Assembly (NCBI GenBank): GCA_002404055.1
Contig: DHIZ01000372.1
Location: 35,895-43,049 of the forward strand
DNA: 7,155 nucleotides
Origin: Chloroflexi bacterium UBA4733
GTDB taxonomy: Bacteria > Chloroflexota > UBA4733
Reading direction: 5' to 3'
Positions 1 through 5,942 of the stretch are shown one piece after another (within the stretch, counting starts at the first letter, position 1; each line of letters opens with the position of its first letter). Both the position numbers and the translations under genes were made by a program. Under the pieces are notes generated by a model, which was not told the DNA's origin, made no database searches, and saw nothing but the letters and a program-made list of their open reading frames with translations.

Positions 1-719
1 AAAGGCATGCTTTTGCAGCCGATCCCCTCTGGAGCGACCCATGCCAAAGTTATGGCCACATGCTTAGCAGCGAGCGTAACTCGCATCTTAAACTCGTATG
101 CCTGCGTACCATCAATACAGTCGACCTGCCGGCCTCGCATCGACGTGTCGGCTCGCTTCACCGGGGATGCCGCTGCGGAAAACGGAACGCCACCAATTGC
201 CGCGGCGAGAATCGGCTCGAACAAGTAACCCGTCTCTTGAGCGGACCGGTTGTCTACATCGTAAAACCACTTCCTCCAGATCAGCCAGGAGGCGAGTGCG
301 TCCGACGGCTTCAGGCCATACTCGAGCAGGCTTCTCGGCACGATCTGCTCTATCTGGGCGAACGCCTGCCGTTCGAGGATGAGGGCGAACTTTAGGCGGC
401 GCTTGTGCAAGCGACAAAGCTGCTTAAAGTAGGTAGCGAAGTCCTCGATATTTTCCTTGAGGTGGACGAACTTCTCTTCGAATGGAATCGCCCTAGAAAG
501 TGGCTGAGAGAACCATTCCGTCGGTGTTTCGTAGTAACCTCGGGGGACATCTGCATTCGGCAAGAAGTCATCGATCAAATCTTGCCGATCGAGGTCGGCT
601 GCAACGATAGCACACAGCCTCAGAAGTTCGTGGTCACCGCTACGCACGGAAAGCGGGCCACTTCCCAGCACACGGGCGTCATTAATCAGTTGGCGAAGCT
701 CTCTATCGAGTGTAGGCAT
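1..719 (-). CDS. Restriction endonuclease-like protein (PD-(D/E)XK), partial: 3' end lies beyond the left edge
   Basis: I translated this frame by hand. From an ATG at 719 it stays open for 239 codons to the left edge. Likely role: cleavage of DNA at the site protected by the adjacent cytosine methyltransferase. The visible support is an ETGYLFEPILAAAIGG block (residues 162-177) followed by GRQVDCIDGTQAYEFKMRVT (196-215). Together these give E162, D200, E209 and K211, the D...ExK pattern of PD-(D/E)XK nucleases. The start overlaps the end of the methyltransferase frame (stop 703-705) by 17 bp in another frame, which suggests translational coupling. An in-frame ATG at 731 (adding MRRR) is an alternative start; neither has a strong ribosome binding site. 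The sequence specificity and exact family are not recognised. The text after K211 looks less typical to me, so a frameshift or breakpoint near the edge is possible. Confidence 0.72.
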   Translation of the reverse strand, partial: MPTLDRELRQLINDARVLGSGPLSVRSGDHELLRLCAIVAADLDRQDLIDDFLPNADVPRGYYETPTEWFSQPLSRAIPFEEKFVHLKENIEDFATYFKQLCRLHKRRLKFALILERQAFAQIEQIVPRSLLEYGLKPSDALASWLIWRKWFYDVDNRSAQETGYLFEPILAAAIGGVPFSAAASPVKRADTSMRGRQVDCIDGTQAYEFKMRVTLAAKHVAITLAWVAPEGIGCKSMP

Positions 720-915
720 ACGTCTTCTCATCGATCTGTGCCAGCGTTCTTGCCAGTATCGGGCTCATTCCGGTCGACTTCGTGGCGTCGATGCCAAGCC
801 ATCGGCCCATTGCGTTGCGCCTCGGCCTCCACGTCGCAACCCGCTGGATGTGCGTTGCTAGGAGTTCCATGAAGATCGGGGGGATGGCGTTCCCTATCTG
901 TGTTGCTACGGAGTT
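703..915 (-). pseudogene. Same-frame C-terminal continuation of the cytosine methyltransferase after the amber codon (motif X)
   Basis: Reading on in the same frame past TAG at 916-918 gives 70 sense codons to the next stop, TAG at 703-705. The first are NSVATQIGNAIPPIFMELLA, where QIGNAIPP is textbook motif X of C5-cytosine methyltransferases at its normal distance from motif IX. The gene was therefore once a continuous ~417-codon frame interrupted by a single codon, where homologues commonly carry a Lys, Arg or Gln-type residue. AAG or CAG to TAG is one base change. No ATG or GTG lies between the stop and motif X, so a separately started second subunit is unlikely. The options are a nonsense mutation, a sequencing error or amber suppression. 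Confidence 0.9.
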
Positions 916-1956
916 CTAGGAACCATGGAATTCGTACCAGTCGGGAAACGACTGGAGGCGCGCGCACTCCCGCAACGTGAGAAGACGATCTTGGGTAGGG
1001 TGAACGAATTCGTTGGGTGATGCCGATGTTATCGTGAGCGATGGCGCCGTAGCTATGAGACGCTTCAGTCCTGAGGGGGCTCCTCCCCGTTTCTCCGTTG
1101 GTGTGCCATCCATTACTCGGCGAAATGCGCGTCGTTTGAAGCTTGGGTGCTGAAGGTTCTGCGGCAGGTCCCGCATAGTCGCCCCAGGAGCCAGGATCTG
1201 AATACGCTGCCGCACCGTGTCATTCAACTCCTTGACTATGTGGTGTTCAACAAACTCACTATACGTCTGCCGCATCTTCGCCTGGTAATCACATTGCGGA
1301 TGTACGCAGTACGCCGCTGGAGAATCCGAGGGGGGAGGGAGATCCCCGATCGCTTCCTCTACCGACAGAATGTGGTTGTCACCAAACATCGGAAGCTGTG
1401 GCGCCTCGAAGCAAAACGGGGGCGGGAATTCGAACTTAGCCTCCTCCAGATTCCCGACCACGAATACCCTCTTCCGACGCTGTGGAAGTCCGTATTGCTC
1501 CATGTAGATCTTGTTTGCCCGAACCCAGTACCCAGCTTCAAGAAATCTTGTTATCGCCTCGACAATATAGAAACCGTCGTTTGCGGTGAGGAGACCTTCC
1601 ACGTTTTCCATCACAAACCAGGTAGGCTTCACCGCGGTGACAATGTCGACAAACCTTCTGAGAAGAACGTTCCGAGAATCTGTCCAATCTCTCGCGCCCG
1701 CCGAGCTAAAGCCTTGGCATGGAGGGCCACCGACGATCAAGTCGACATCTGCGGGGCTAACGCCGGACCTCAAAAGGATATCGTCGGCACTCACCTTGGA
1801 TAGATCAACGCGCCATATGCCATGGTGTTTGAGATTTGCTGCATGGGTCTTGCAGGCATCGCCGTCGATATCCGCCGCTAGTTCGACCTGAAAACCCGCC
1901 CGCTGTAGGCCGAGGCTGCAGCCACCACAGCCGGAAAACAAGCTTAGGGCTCTCAC
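916..1956 (-). CDS. DNA C5-cytosine methyltransferase, cut short before motif X by an amber codon
   Basis: This enzyme transfers methyl from S-adenosylmethionine to C5 of cytosine and presumably protects the host from the neighbouring nuclease. In 346 residues the conserved motifs appear in order. Motif I (SAM binding) is LFSGCGGCSLGLQRAGF at 6-22. Motif IV is GGPPCQGFSSAG at 76-87, with catalytic Cys80. Motif VI is ENV at 117-119 and motif VIII is QRRKRVFVVG at 159-168. The variable target-recognition region spans roughly 190-300, and motif IX is RLLTLRECARLQSFP at 324-338. The start is GTG at 1956, preceded by a G-rich stretch (about 1966-1971) at about 10 nt that could serve as ribosome binding site; the ATG at 1980 hits TAG at once. 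The frame stops at TAG (916-918) after FHGS, before motif X, which completes the SAM fold. The 346-residue product should be inactive or badly impaired unless the stop is read through. Confidence 0.93.
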   Translation of the reverse strand: MRALSLFSGCGGCSLGLQRAGFQVELAADIDGDACKTHAANLKHHGIWRVDLSKVSADDILLRSGVSPADVDLIVGGPPCQGFSSAGARDWTDSRNVLLRRFVDIVTAVKPTWFVMENVEGLLTANDGFYIVEAITRFLEAGYWVRANKIYMEQYGLPQRRKRVFVVGNLEEAKFEFPPPFCFEAPQLPMFGDNHILSVEEAIGDLPPPSDSPAAYCVHPQCDYQAKMRQTYSEFVEHHIVKELNDTVRQRIQILAPGATMRDLPQNLQHPSFKRRAFRRVMDGTPTEKRGGAPSGLKRLIATAPSLTITSASPNEFVHPTQDRLLTLRECARLQSFPDWYEFHGS

Positions 1957-1976
1957 TGGGATAATGCCCCCCTACT

Positions 1977-2045
1977 TCATGCCAGTTCTTCGATATGTGG
2001 GCCTAGCCTCGTCAGGAACCTCCGAACCACGACGCTGGCTGACAT
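1977..2045 (-). CDS. Possible small ORF (22 aa) between hsdM and the methyltransferase
   Basis: The 116-bp gap between the truncated hsdM and the methyltransferase holds a short frame from ATG 2045 to TGA 1977. It includes VVVRRFLTRLGPHIEELA, which reads like a basic amphipathic peptide or the tail of a larger protein. It ends 20 bp before the methyltransferase GTG. An overlapping 33-codon frame starts at 2073 with ATG fused to the hsdM stop (TAATG) and ends at 1972. Neither has a clear ribosome binding site or a family I recognise. It could be a leader peptide, a remnant of the gene that stood upstream of the methyltransferase in its original location, or chance. Confidence 0.2.
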   Translation of the reverse strand: MSASVVVRRFLTRLGPHIEELA

Positions 2046-2072
2046 CAATCATCATACAATCCCGGACCAGCA

Positions 2073-3161
2073 TTAGGGGCCGTCGAGGCTACCGGCATCG
2101 CTGGGGAAGACCGTGGAGCCGTTGAAGACGATCGCCAGGCGCGAGCCGACCGGCTCCGGCGGGTTCCACTTGGCAATCATATGCTGCAGGAACAGCAGCG
2201 AGCCGTCATTGATGCGTGGCAGGCCGGCGCCGAAGCGGCCGGCCATCCCCTTCTTGTCGTGCTCGTCGCGGATCGCGCGCTCGACCTTTTTCCAGTCCAC
2301 ACCAAAGGGCGGGTTGCAAAGGAAGTAGTCGAAGCGCTCCCCGGCAAAGCCGTCCTTGCTGAAGCTGTTGCCGGCGGCGATGTGTGTGGCATCCTGGTTG
2401 CGGATCAACATGTCGGAGCGGCAGATGGCGTAAGACTCGTCGTTGATCTCCTGGCCGAAGACGTGCAACTGCGTGGAGTCGTTGAGTTGCCGCACGCGCT
2501 CCTGGGCCACCGAGAGCATACCGCCGGTGCCACAGGCCGGGTCGTACAGCGTGCGGATCACGCCGCGGTCGCTCAACAAGCTGTTGTCCTCCAGAAAGAG
2601 CAGGTCAACCATCAAGTGCACGACCTCGCGCGGCGTGAAGTGCTCGCCGGCCGTCTCGTTGGACTGCTCGGAGAAGCGCCGGATCAGCTCCTCGAAGATG
2701 TAGCCCATCTCCTGATTGCCGACGGCATCAGGATGGAGGTCGATGTTGGCGAACTTCTGGATCACCTGAAAAAGGATGCCGGCCTCTTCCAGCCGCGCGA
2801 TCTGGCCCTCAAAATCGAACTTCTCAAAAGTCTCGCGGGCGACGCTGCTGAAGCCATTGATATAGTTGCCCAGGTTGCCCGCCACCTGCCCTGGATCGTC
2901 CAGCAGCTTGCGGAAGGTGAGCGCGCTCTTGTTGGAGAAGCTCTGGCCGGCTGCCTGGTTCAGCACCCGCTCCACCCCGCCCAGGCGCGGGTCGCCGGCC
3001 AGCGCCAGCACCGACTCTTTGGTCGGCTCCAGCACGCAGTCGAGCCGCCGCAGCACGACCAGCGGCAGGATGACCCGGCCATACTCCGAGGCTTTGTAGT
3101 CACCGCGCAACAGCTCGGCGATGGACCAGATGAAGTTGACCTTGTCGGAAAAGTTGTTCAT
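2073..3161 (-). CDS. hsdM: Type I restriction-modification methyltransferase subunit HsdM, C-terminally truncated
   Basis: HsdM, with the specificity subunit HsdS, methylates adenine N6 at type I sites. The 362-residue product begins MNNFSDKVNFIWSIAELLRG, a typical HsdM N-terminal helical domain (about 8-140). The N6-adenine methyltransferase domain follows: QEMGYIFEELIRRF at 150-163, EHFTPREVV at 173-181, SAM-binding DPACGTGG at 207-214 and catalytic NPPF at 283-286. I chose the ATG at 3161 because a longer frame starting at 3332 would overlap the divergent antitoxin gene and add a non-homologous leader. The protein follows the family to RLAIVFNGSTVFPSDAGS (341-358), then ends in LDGP and TAA. 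Homologues normally continue DAGSGES..IRRWI and run to about 480 or more residues. The C-terminal part is therefore lost, and no hsdS or hsdR lies in the window. Confidence 0.92.
   Translation of the reverse strand: MNNFSDKVNFIWSIAELLRGDYKASEYGRVILPLVVLRRLDCVLEPTKESVLALAGDPRLGGVERVLNQAAGQSFSNKSALTFRKLLDDPGQVAGNLGNYINGFSSVARETFEKFDFEGQIARLEEAGILFQVIQKFANIDLHPDAVGNQEMGYIFEELIRRFSEQSNETAGEHFTPREVVHLMVDLLFLEDNSLLSDRGVIRTLYDPACGTGGMLSVAQERVRQLNDSTQLHVFGQEINDESYAICRSDMLIRNQDATHIAAGNSFSKDGFAGERFDYFLCNPPFGVDWKKVERAIRDEHDKKGMAGRFGAGLPRINDGSLLFLQHMIAKWNPPEPVGSRLAIVFNGSTVFPSDAGSLDGP
2076..2090. other. Probable recombination breakpoint between hsdM and the R-M cassette
   Basis: HsdM similarity ends at the codons for DAGS (to about 2088). 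No frame beyond this resumes the expected HsdM sequence, and the DNA to the left is less GC-rich and belongs to a different R-M gene pair. This is inferred as an insertion or replacement junction. I see no insertion-sequence ends or target duplication at this side; the other junction would be beyond the left edge. Confidence 0.5.
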
Positions 3162-3227
3162 GGGACGAGAGGATACACCGTCGGCGGCATTGAGGGCGGT
3201 ACTCCGCCTGGTGGGCTCGAACTGTGG

Positions 3228-3233
3228 TACACT
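3228..3233 (+). promoter_or_regulatory. Candidate -10 element of the toxin-antitoxin operon
   Basis: TACACT (in GTGGTACACTGTGAG) matches a sigma-70 -10 box in most positions and lies only 10 bp before the antitoxin ATG at 3244. Transcription would start about 3-5 nt before the ATG, giving a nearly leaderless mRNA. No good -35 box is visible 16-18 bp upstream, so this is tentative. The 82-bp gap to the divergent hsdM start (3162-3243) would also hold the hsdM promoter, which I cannot identify. Confidence 0.3.
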
Positions 3234-3243
3234 GTGAGCCATC

Positions 3244-3657
3244 ATGGCACAGAAGCAACACTTTTCACTCCGGCTGCCGCAGCACGTGTTGGATCGCCTG
3301 GAGGAGCAAGCGGCTGCCTCCGGCGCCACCAAGACGGCGTTGGCCGAGCGTTATGTGGCGGAGGCTGTAGCCGTGGCGCGACATCCCGGCATCATCATTC
3401 GGGATGGGCCGGCCGGCCGCCGAGCCGGTGTCGTTGGTGGACCGGACGTCTGGGAGGTGATTGAGACCTTCCAGGACGCCGGGGCCGACGTCGCCGCGGC
3501 GGCGAGCTACCTTGACCTGCCGGTCGGCCCGGTAAAGATCGCTATTGGCTACTACGCCGACAACCGTGCCGAGATCGATGGTTGGATCGCTCGTAACGGC
3601 GCTGTTGCCGAGCAGGCCGAAGCCGCCTGGCGACGCCGCCAGGCCGTCACCGGGTGA
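3244..3657 (+). CDS. Antitoxin: ribbon-helix-helix-like N-terminus plus DUF433 domain
   Basis: This 137-residue protein probably binds and neutralises the PIN-like toxin encoded immediately downstream, and may repress its own promoter. The N-terminus FSLRLPQHVLDRLEEQAAAS (7-26), followed by TKTALAERYVAEAV, has the strand-helix-helix pattern of ribbon-helix-helix DNA-binding antitoxins. Residues 47-115 (HPGIIIRDGPAGRRAG, VWEVIETFQDAGADVAAAASYL, VKIAIGYYADNRAEIDGWI) match the DUF433 helical domain seen in VapB45-type antitoxins. The ATG at 3244 is the first start and has no strong Shine-Dalgarno (GTGAG at 3234-3238 is weak). The stop overlaps the toxin start by 4 bp (GTGA), typical of coupled antitoxin-toxin pairs. 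The gene diverges from hsdM. Confidence 0.85.
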   Translation: MAQKQHFSLRLPQHVLDRLEEQAAASGATKTALAERYVAEAVAVARHPGIIIRDGPAGRRAGVVGGPDVWEVIETFQDAGADVAAAASYLDLPVGPVKIAIGYYADNRAEIDGWIARNGAVAEQAEAAWRRRQAVTG

Positions 3658-4013
3658 AGCTCCTCCTGGACGAACACTTTTCCTCGGTGCTGGCCCAACA
3701 GCTGCGGCGGCGCGGCCACGATGTAGTGGCGGTGACAGAGCTGCCAGCGCTGCGCCAACAGCCGGATGAGGAGGTGCTGGCCTGGGCGACCACCGCCAGG
3801 CGCGCCGTCGTCACGGAGAACGTGAACGACTTTCTCCGCATCCATGCCGACTATCTCACCCATCAGCGGGTTCACTGGGGGCTTGTTCTGACCACGCGCC
3901 GGAAGTTCCCCCGCTCCCCGGAGTCCATGGGTCTGCTGATTGCAGCCCTTGACGAACTGCTACGGGTACTGGACAGTGACGACGCCCTCCAGCAAGACAC
4001 CCACTGGCTCTGA
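3654..4013 (+). CDS. DUF5615/PIN-like toxin (VapC45-type putative ribonuclease)
   Basis: A 119-residue protein beginning with GTG inside the antitoxin stop. It carries the signature of the DUF5615 PIN-like family: MKLLLDEHFS at 1-10 with D6/E7, a basic helix LAQQLRRRGHDVVAV at 13-27, an acidic DEEVLAWA at 38-45 including E40, and AVVTENVNDF at 51-60 with D59. These acidic residues are the expected metal-binding set of PIN nucleases, and all are present. Family knowledge suggests RNA cleavage that stops growth when the antitoxin is lost. The length is normal for the family and no lesion is visible, so this looks like the intact member of an otherwise damaged neighbourhood. The activity and RNA target are inference. 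Confidence 0.85.
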   Translation: MKLLLDEHFSSVLAQQLRRRGHDVVAVTELPALRQQPDEEVLAWATTARRAVVTENVNDFLRIHADYLTHQRVHWGLVLTTRRKFPRSPESMGLLIAALDELLRVLDSDDALQQDTHWL

Positions 4014-4084
4014 CCACGCGACTTCCCACATTCGGGTAAGGCAAGGCATGCTGATTCGCCGCCGGCCAGCAGCCATCGTTGATC

Positions 4085-4096
4085 GCCTGCGCAGGC
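4085..4096. repeat. 12-bp perfect palindrome
   Basis: GCCTGCGCAGGC reads the same on both strands and lies in the 132-bp gap between the toxin gene and the convergent solute-binding protein gene, 16 bp before the larger hairpin. It may be part of the same termination structure or chance in GC-rich DNA. Confidence 0.35.
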
Positions 4097-4111
4097 TCGG
4101 GCAATTGAAGT

Positions 4112-4137
4112 GCCCGGCAGCGTTGAAGCTGCCGGGC
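4112..4137 (-). terminator. Hairpin between convergent genes, probable transcription terminator
   Basis: GCCCGGCAGC (4112-4121) and GCTGCCGGGC (4128-4137) form a perfect 10-bp stem with a 6-nt loop. It starts 9 nt past the stop of the solute-binding protein gene on the minus strand. In that direction it is followed by ACTTCAATT, a weakly T-bearing tail. In the plus direction, after the toxin gene, no T run follows. A terminator serving mainly the minus-strand gene and perhaps both is the simplest reading. Confidence 0.6.
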
Positions 4138-4145
4138 TGCCATGC

Positions 4146-5663
4146 TCAGGAGCGCGGCTCCGCCATGATGGCGTCGGCCAGGGACTGCATTTGCTGCAAG
4201 CCGCCCTGCACCGCCATCTTGCCCTGCCAGACGGGCGGGCTCTGCTTCTCGTACATGTTCTCCAGCTCGGTGAAGCGCAGGTTGTAGGGCATGGGGAACG
4301 GCCCCTTGTTCTTGCCGTCGCCCATCCAGGCGGCGATCCTGGCATAGGCCGGGCTGATCTTGGCGGCCTCCGGCGAGTTCCAGACCGACTTACGGGCCGG
4401 CGGCTGCCCCTGGTTCACCATTGCCCAGGTCGCCGTGTCCGGTGAGGTCATAAAGGTCAAGAGATCGAACGCTTCCGGCACGTGCTTCGTCTGGGCGTAC
4501 ATGGCGAAGGTCGTGACGAACGCCTCATAGCCGCGCAGGCCCGTGGGGCCCAGCGGGAACAGGAGAAGATCGAACTTGAACTTGTTGTTCACCGTCTTCT
4601 GCGTGTACGGCAGCGAGCAGATGCACTCGCCGGAGAGGGCCACGTTGCCGTTAGTAAAGCCGACACCCTTCGCTTCGCTGGGCAGCGGCGCTACATGCTC
4701 CGTCGTGCGCAGGGAGGTCAGCCACTCCGCCGCTTTGACCGTGTTTGGATCGGTATTCAGCGTGAACGACTTCGTATCTGCCGACAGGATGTCGCCGCCG
4801 AAGCTGCGCGCCAGGGTGGCGAAGTCATAGTAGGAACCGGTGTTGTAGTCCGTGCCCCACTGCTGATGGGCAGGATCGGTCATCTTATGCGCGATATCCA
4901 AAAAGTCGTTCATCGTCCAACTATCAGTTGGCGGCGTCACACCACGTGTGGCCAGCAGATCAGTATTGACATACATGATGTTGTCGTTGCCGCTATTGGT
5001 CTCGAACGGTAGCGCGTAGAGCTTGCCATCGAGGGAGCAGCCAATGATCGCGGAGGAGAAGAAGTCATTCATATCCATATTGTGCTGCTTGACCAGGTCG
5101 TCGAGGGGGCGGAAGCCACCGCGGTAGGCGGTGTAGTCCAGCCATTTGACGCCGGCAAACGAGATGTCCTGCAGCGTGCCGGCGGCCAGTTCCGTCAACT
5201 GCTTCTCCGCCATGTTGCCGTAGGCAATCTTGTCGATCTCCAGCGTGATCTCCGGGTGCTGTTCGGCGTACTTCCGGGCATACAGTTCGTGCCAGGTGCG
5301 CACGGTGTCGTCCCAGACGGCGATCGAGAGCTGGGTCTTGCCTTTGCCAACGGTAACCGCTGCTGCCGTGCTGGTGGTGGCCGCGGTCACCGCAGCAGCG
5401 GCGCTCGTGGTACTGGCGGCCGATGCCTTGGCAGCGGTGGTGGCGGCAGCGGTAGTAGCGGCGGCAGCGGCGGTGGTAGCTGCCGCGGCGGCGCTGGTAG
5501 CAGCCGCACTGGTGGCGACCGACGCGGCTGGCGCAGCGACGGTCGCGCTCGCCGTGCCGGCGCCGGTAGTGCCGGACCCGGCGCCGCAGGCGGCCAGCAA
5601 CGGTAAGGCGACGACGGTGAGATAGGTACTTTTCAACCACGCACGACGAGTTAGCATAGCCAC
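4146..5663 (-). CDS. ABC transporter extracellular solute-binding lipoprotein, sugar-type (family 1)
   Basis: This protein captures a solute, probably a sugar or glycerol-phosphate-like compound, outside the membrane for an ABC importer. The GTG at 5663 gives 505 residues and sits 6 nt from a good ribosome binding site (AAAGGTG, 5670-5676); the in-frame ATG at 5657 (503 residues) is 12 nt away. From the ATG, LTRRAWLKS (2-10) is a twin-arginine-like basic start, followed by a hydrophobic stretch and the lipobox LAAC with lipidated Cys24. An unusually long Ala/Thr/Ser tether covers about 25-104. The binding-protein fold then follows: TQLSIAVWDD, HPEITLEIDKIAYGN, LDGKLYALPFETN, MYVNTDLLATRGVTPP and NGNVALSGECICS. 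No permease or ATPase gene is adjacent: downstream lie a hairpin and a convergent toxin gene. It is an orphan here, and the substrate is unknown. Confidence 0.9.
   Translation of the reverse strand: MAMLTRRAWLKSTYLTVVALPLLAACGAGSGTTGAGTASATVAAPAASVATSAAATSAAAAATTAAAAATTAAATTAAKASAASTTSAAAAVTAATTSTAAAVTVGKGKTQLSIAVWDDTVRTWHELYARKYAEQHPEITLEIDKIAYGNMAEKQLTELAAGTLQDISFAGVKWLDYTAYRGGFRPLDDLVKQHNMDMNDFFSSAIIGCSLDGKLYALPFETNSGNDNIMYVNTDLLATRGVTPPTDSWTMNDFLDIAHKMTDPAHQQWGTDYNTGSYYDFATLARSFGGDILSADTKSFTLNTDPNTVKAAEWLTSLRTTEHVAPLPSEAKGVGFTNGNVALSGECICSLPYTQKTVNNKFKFDLLLFPLGPTGLRGYEAFVTTFAMYAQTKHVPEAFDLLTFMTSPDTATWAMVNQGQPPARKSVWNSPEAAKISPAYARIAAWMGDGKNKGPFPMPYNLRFTELENMYEKQSPPVWQGKMAVQGGLQQMQSLADAIMAEPRS
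5346..5585 (-). repeat. Low-complexity GC-rich triplet tract encoding the Ala/Thr/Ser tether
   Basis: About 80 codons just after the lipidated cysteine are almost all Ala, Thr, Ser or Val, written mostly as GCN and ACN triplets. The tract links the membrane anchor to the folded domain. Triplet slippage can change its length without breaking the frame, so length is likely to vary between strains. Confidence 0.7.
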
Positions 5664-5669
5664 GAGGAA

Positions 5670-5676
5670 CACCTTT
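5670..5676 (-). promoter_or_regulatory. Ribosome binding site of the solute-binding protein gene
   Basis: On the minus strand AAAGGTG lies 6 nt before GTG 5663 and 12 nt before ATG 5657. The spacing favours the GTG as the true start. Confidence 0.5.
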
Positions 5677-5812
5677 CTCTGCTCTACGAAGCGGGCCCAA
5701 GCGGTAACGCACCGTCGGCGCCAACTCGGAATGAACAAGATCATAGCATAGGTGCGGTGAACCCCCCTTGAAGTCCTGCCCGCCTATGCCGTGACCTGGC
5801 GCAGAGGTGTAA

Positions 5813-5841
5813 GTAAAGCGGGCACAAGCGCCAGTCTTTAC
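5813..5841. promoter_or_regulatory. Interrupted inverted repeat in the divergent intergenic region, possible operator
   Basis: The 279-bp region between the solute-binding gene (minus) and the two-component gene (plus) contains GTAAAG (5813-5818) facing CTTTAC (5836-5841). A second inner pair, GGC/GCC, lies between them. The right arm overlaps a TTTACA (5837-5842) that resembles a -35 box, and TATAGT (5864-5869) downstream resembles a -10 box, but their 21-bp spacing is too long for a standard promoter. On the minus strand TATGAT (5740-5745) is a possible -10 for the solute-binding gene. All of this is weak. Confidence 0.25.
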
Positions 5842-5942
5842 ACGATCTGTACAGGGTGTCGTCTATAGTAGTGGTGGCGGTGACCAGCAAGCGGCTACAC
5901 GGCGTCCGTCACAATGGCTACACGGCAGATGAATGGGCAGCA

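Noticed and set aside
112..417. Short minus and plus frames across the first 870 bases
   Set aside because: They overlap the continuous 239-codon nuclease-like frame and the methyltransferase tail, which carry recognisable motifs; the short frames do not.
704..918. Natural two-subunit cytosine methyltransferase (as in M.AquI)
   Set aside because: No start codon lies between the amber codon and motif X, and the break falls between motifs IX and X rather than near the target-recognition region.
1147..1803. Plus-strand open frame of 218 codons opposite the cytosine methyltransferase
   Set aside because: The opposite strand has the full ordered motif set of C5 methyltransferases; this frame has no recognisable domain.
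3162..3332. Longer HsdM start at 3332
   Set aside because: It would overlap the divergent antitoxin gene by about 90 bp and adds Cys/Ser/Arg-rich residues unlike HsdM; the family start MNNFSDKVNFIW is at 3161.
2181..3464. A long plus-strand open frame (427 codons) through the hsdM region
   Set aside because: It is the antisense shadow of hsdM and part of the antitoxin in another frame, rich in Val, Leu, His and Gln with no domain. The minus frame carries clear methyltransferase motifs.
5082..5724. Gly-rich, Ala/Val-rich and Arg-rich frames over the solute-binding protein tether
   Set aside because: They are by-products of the GCN/ACN triplet tract in other frames.
5856..5942. Upstream GTG start for the receiver gene
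   Set aside because: The 29 added residues do not resemble a receiver N-terminus; MPRKILVVEDD at 5943 is the standard beginning.
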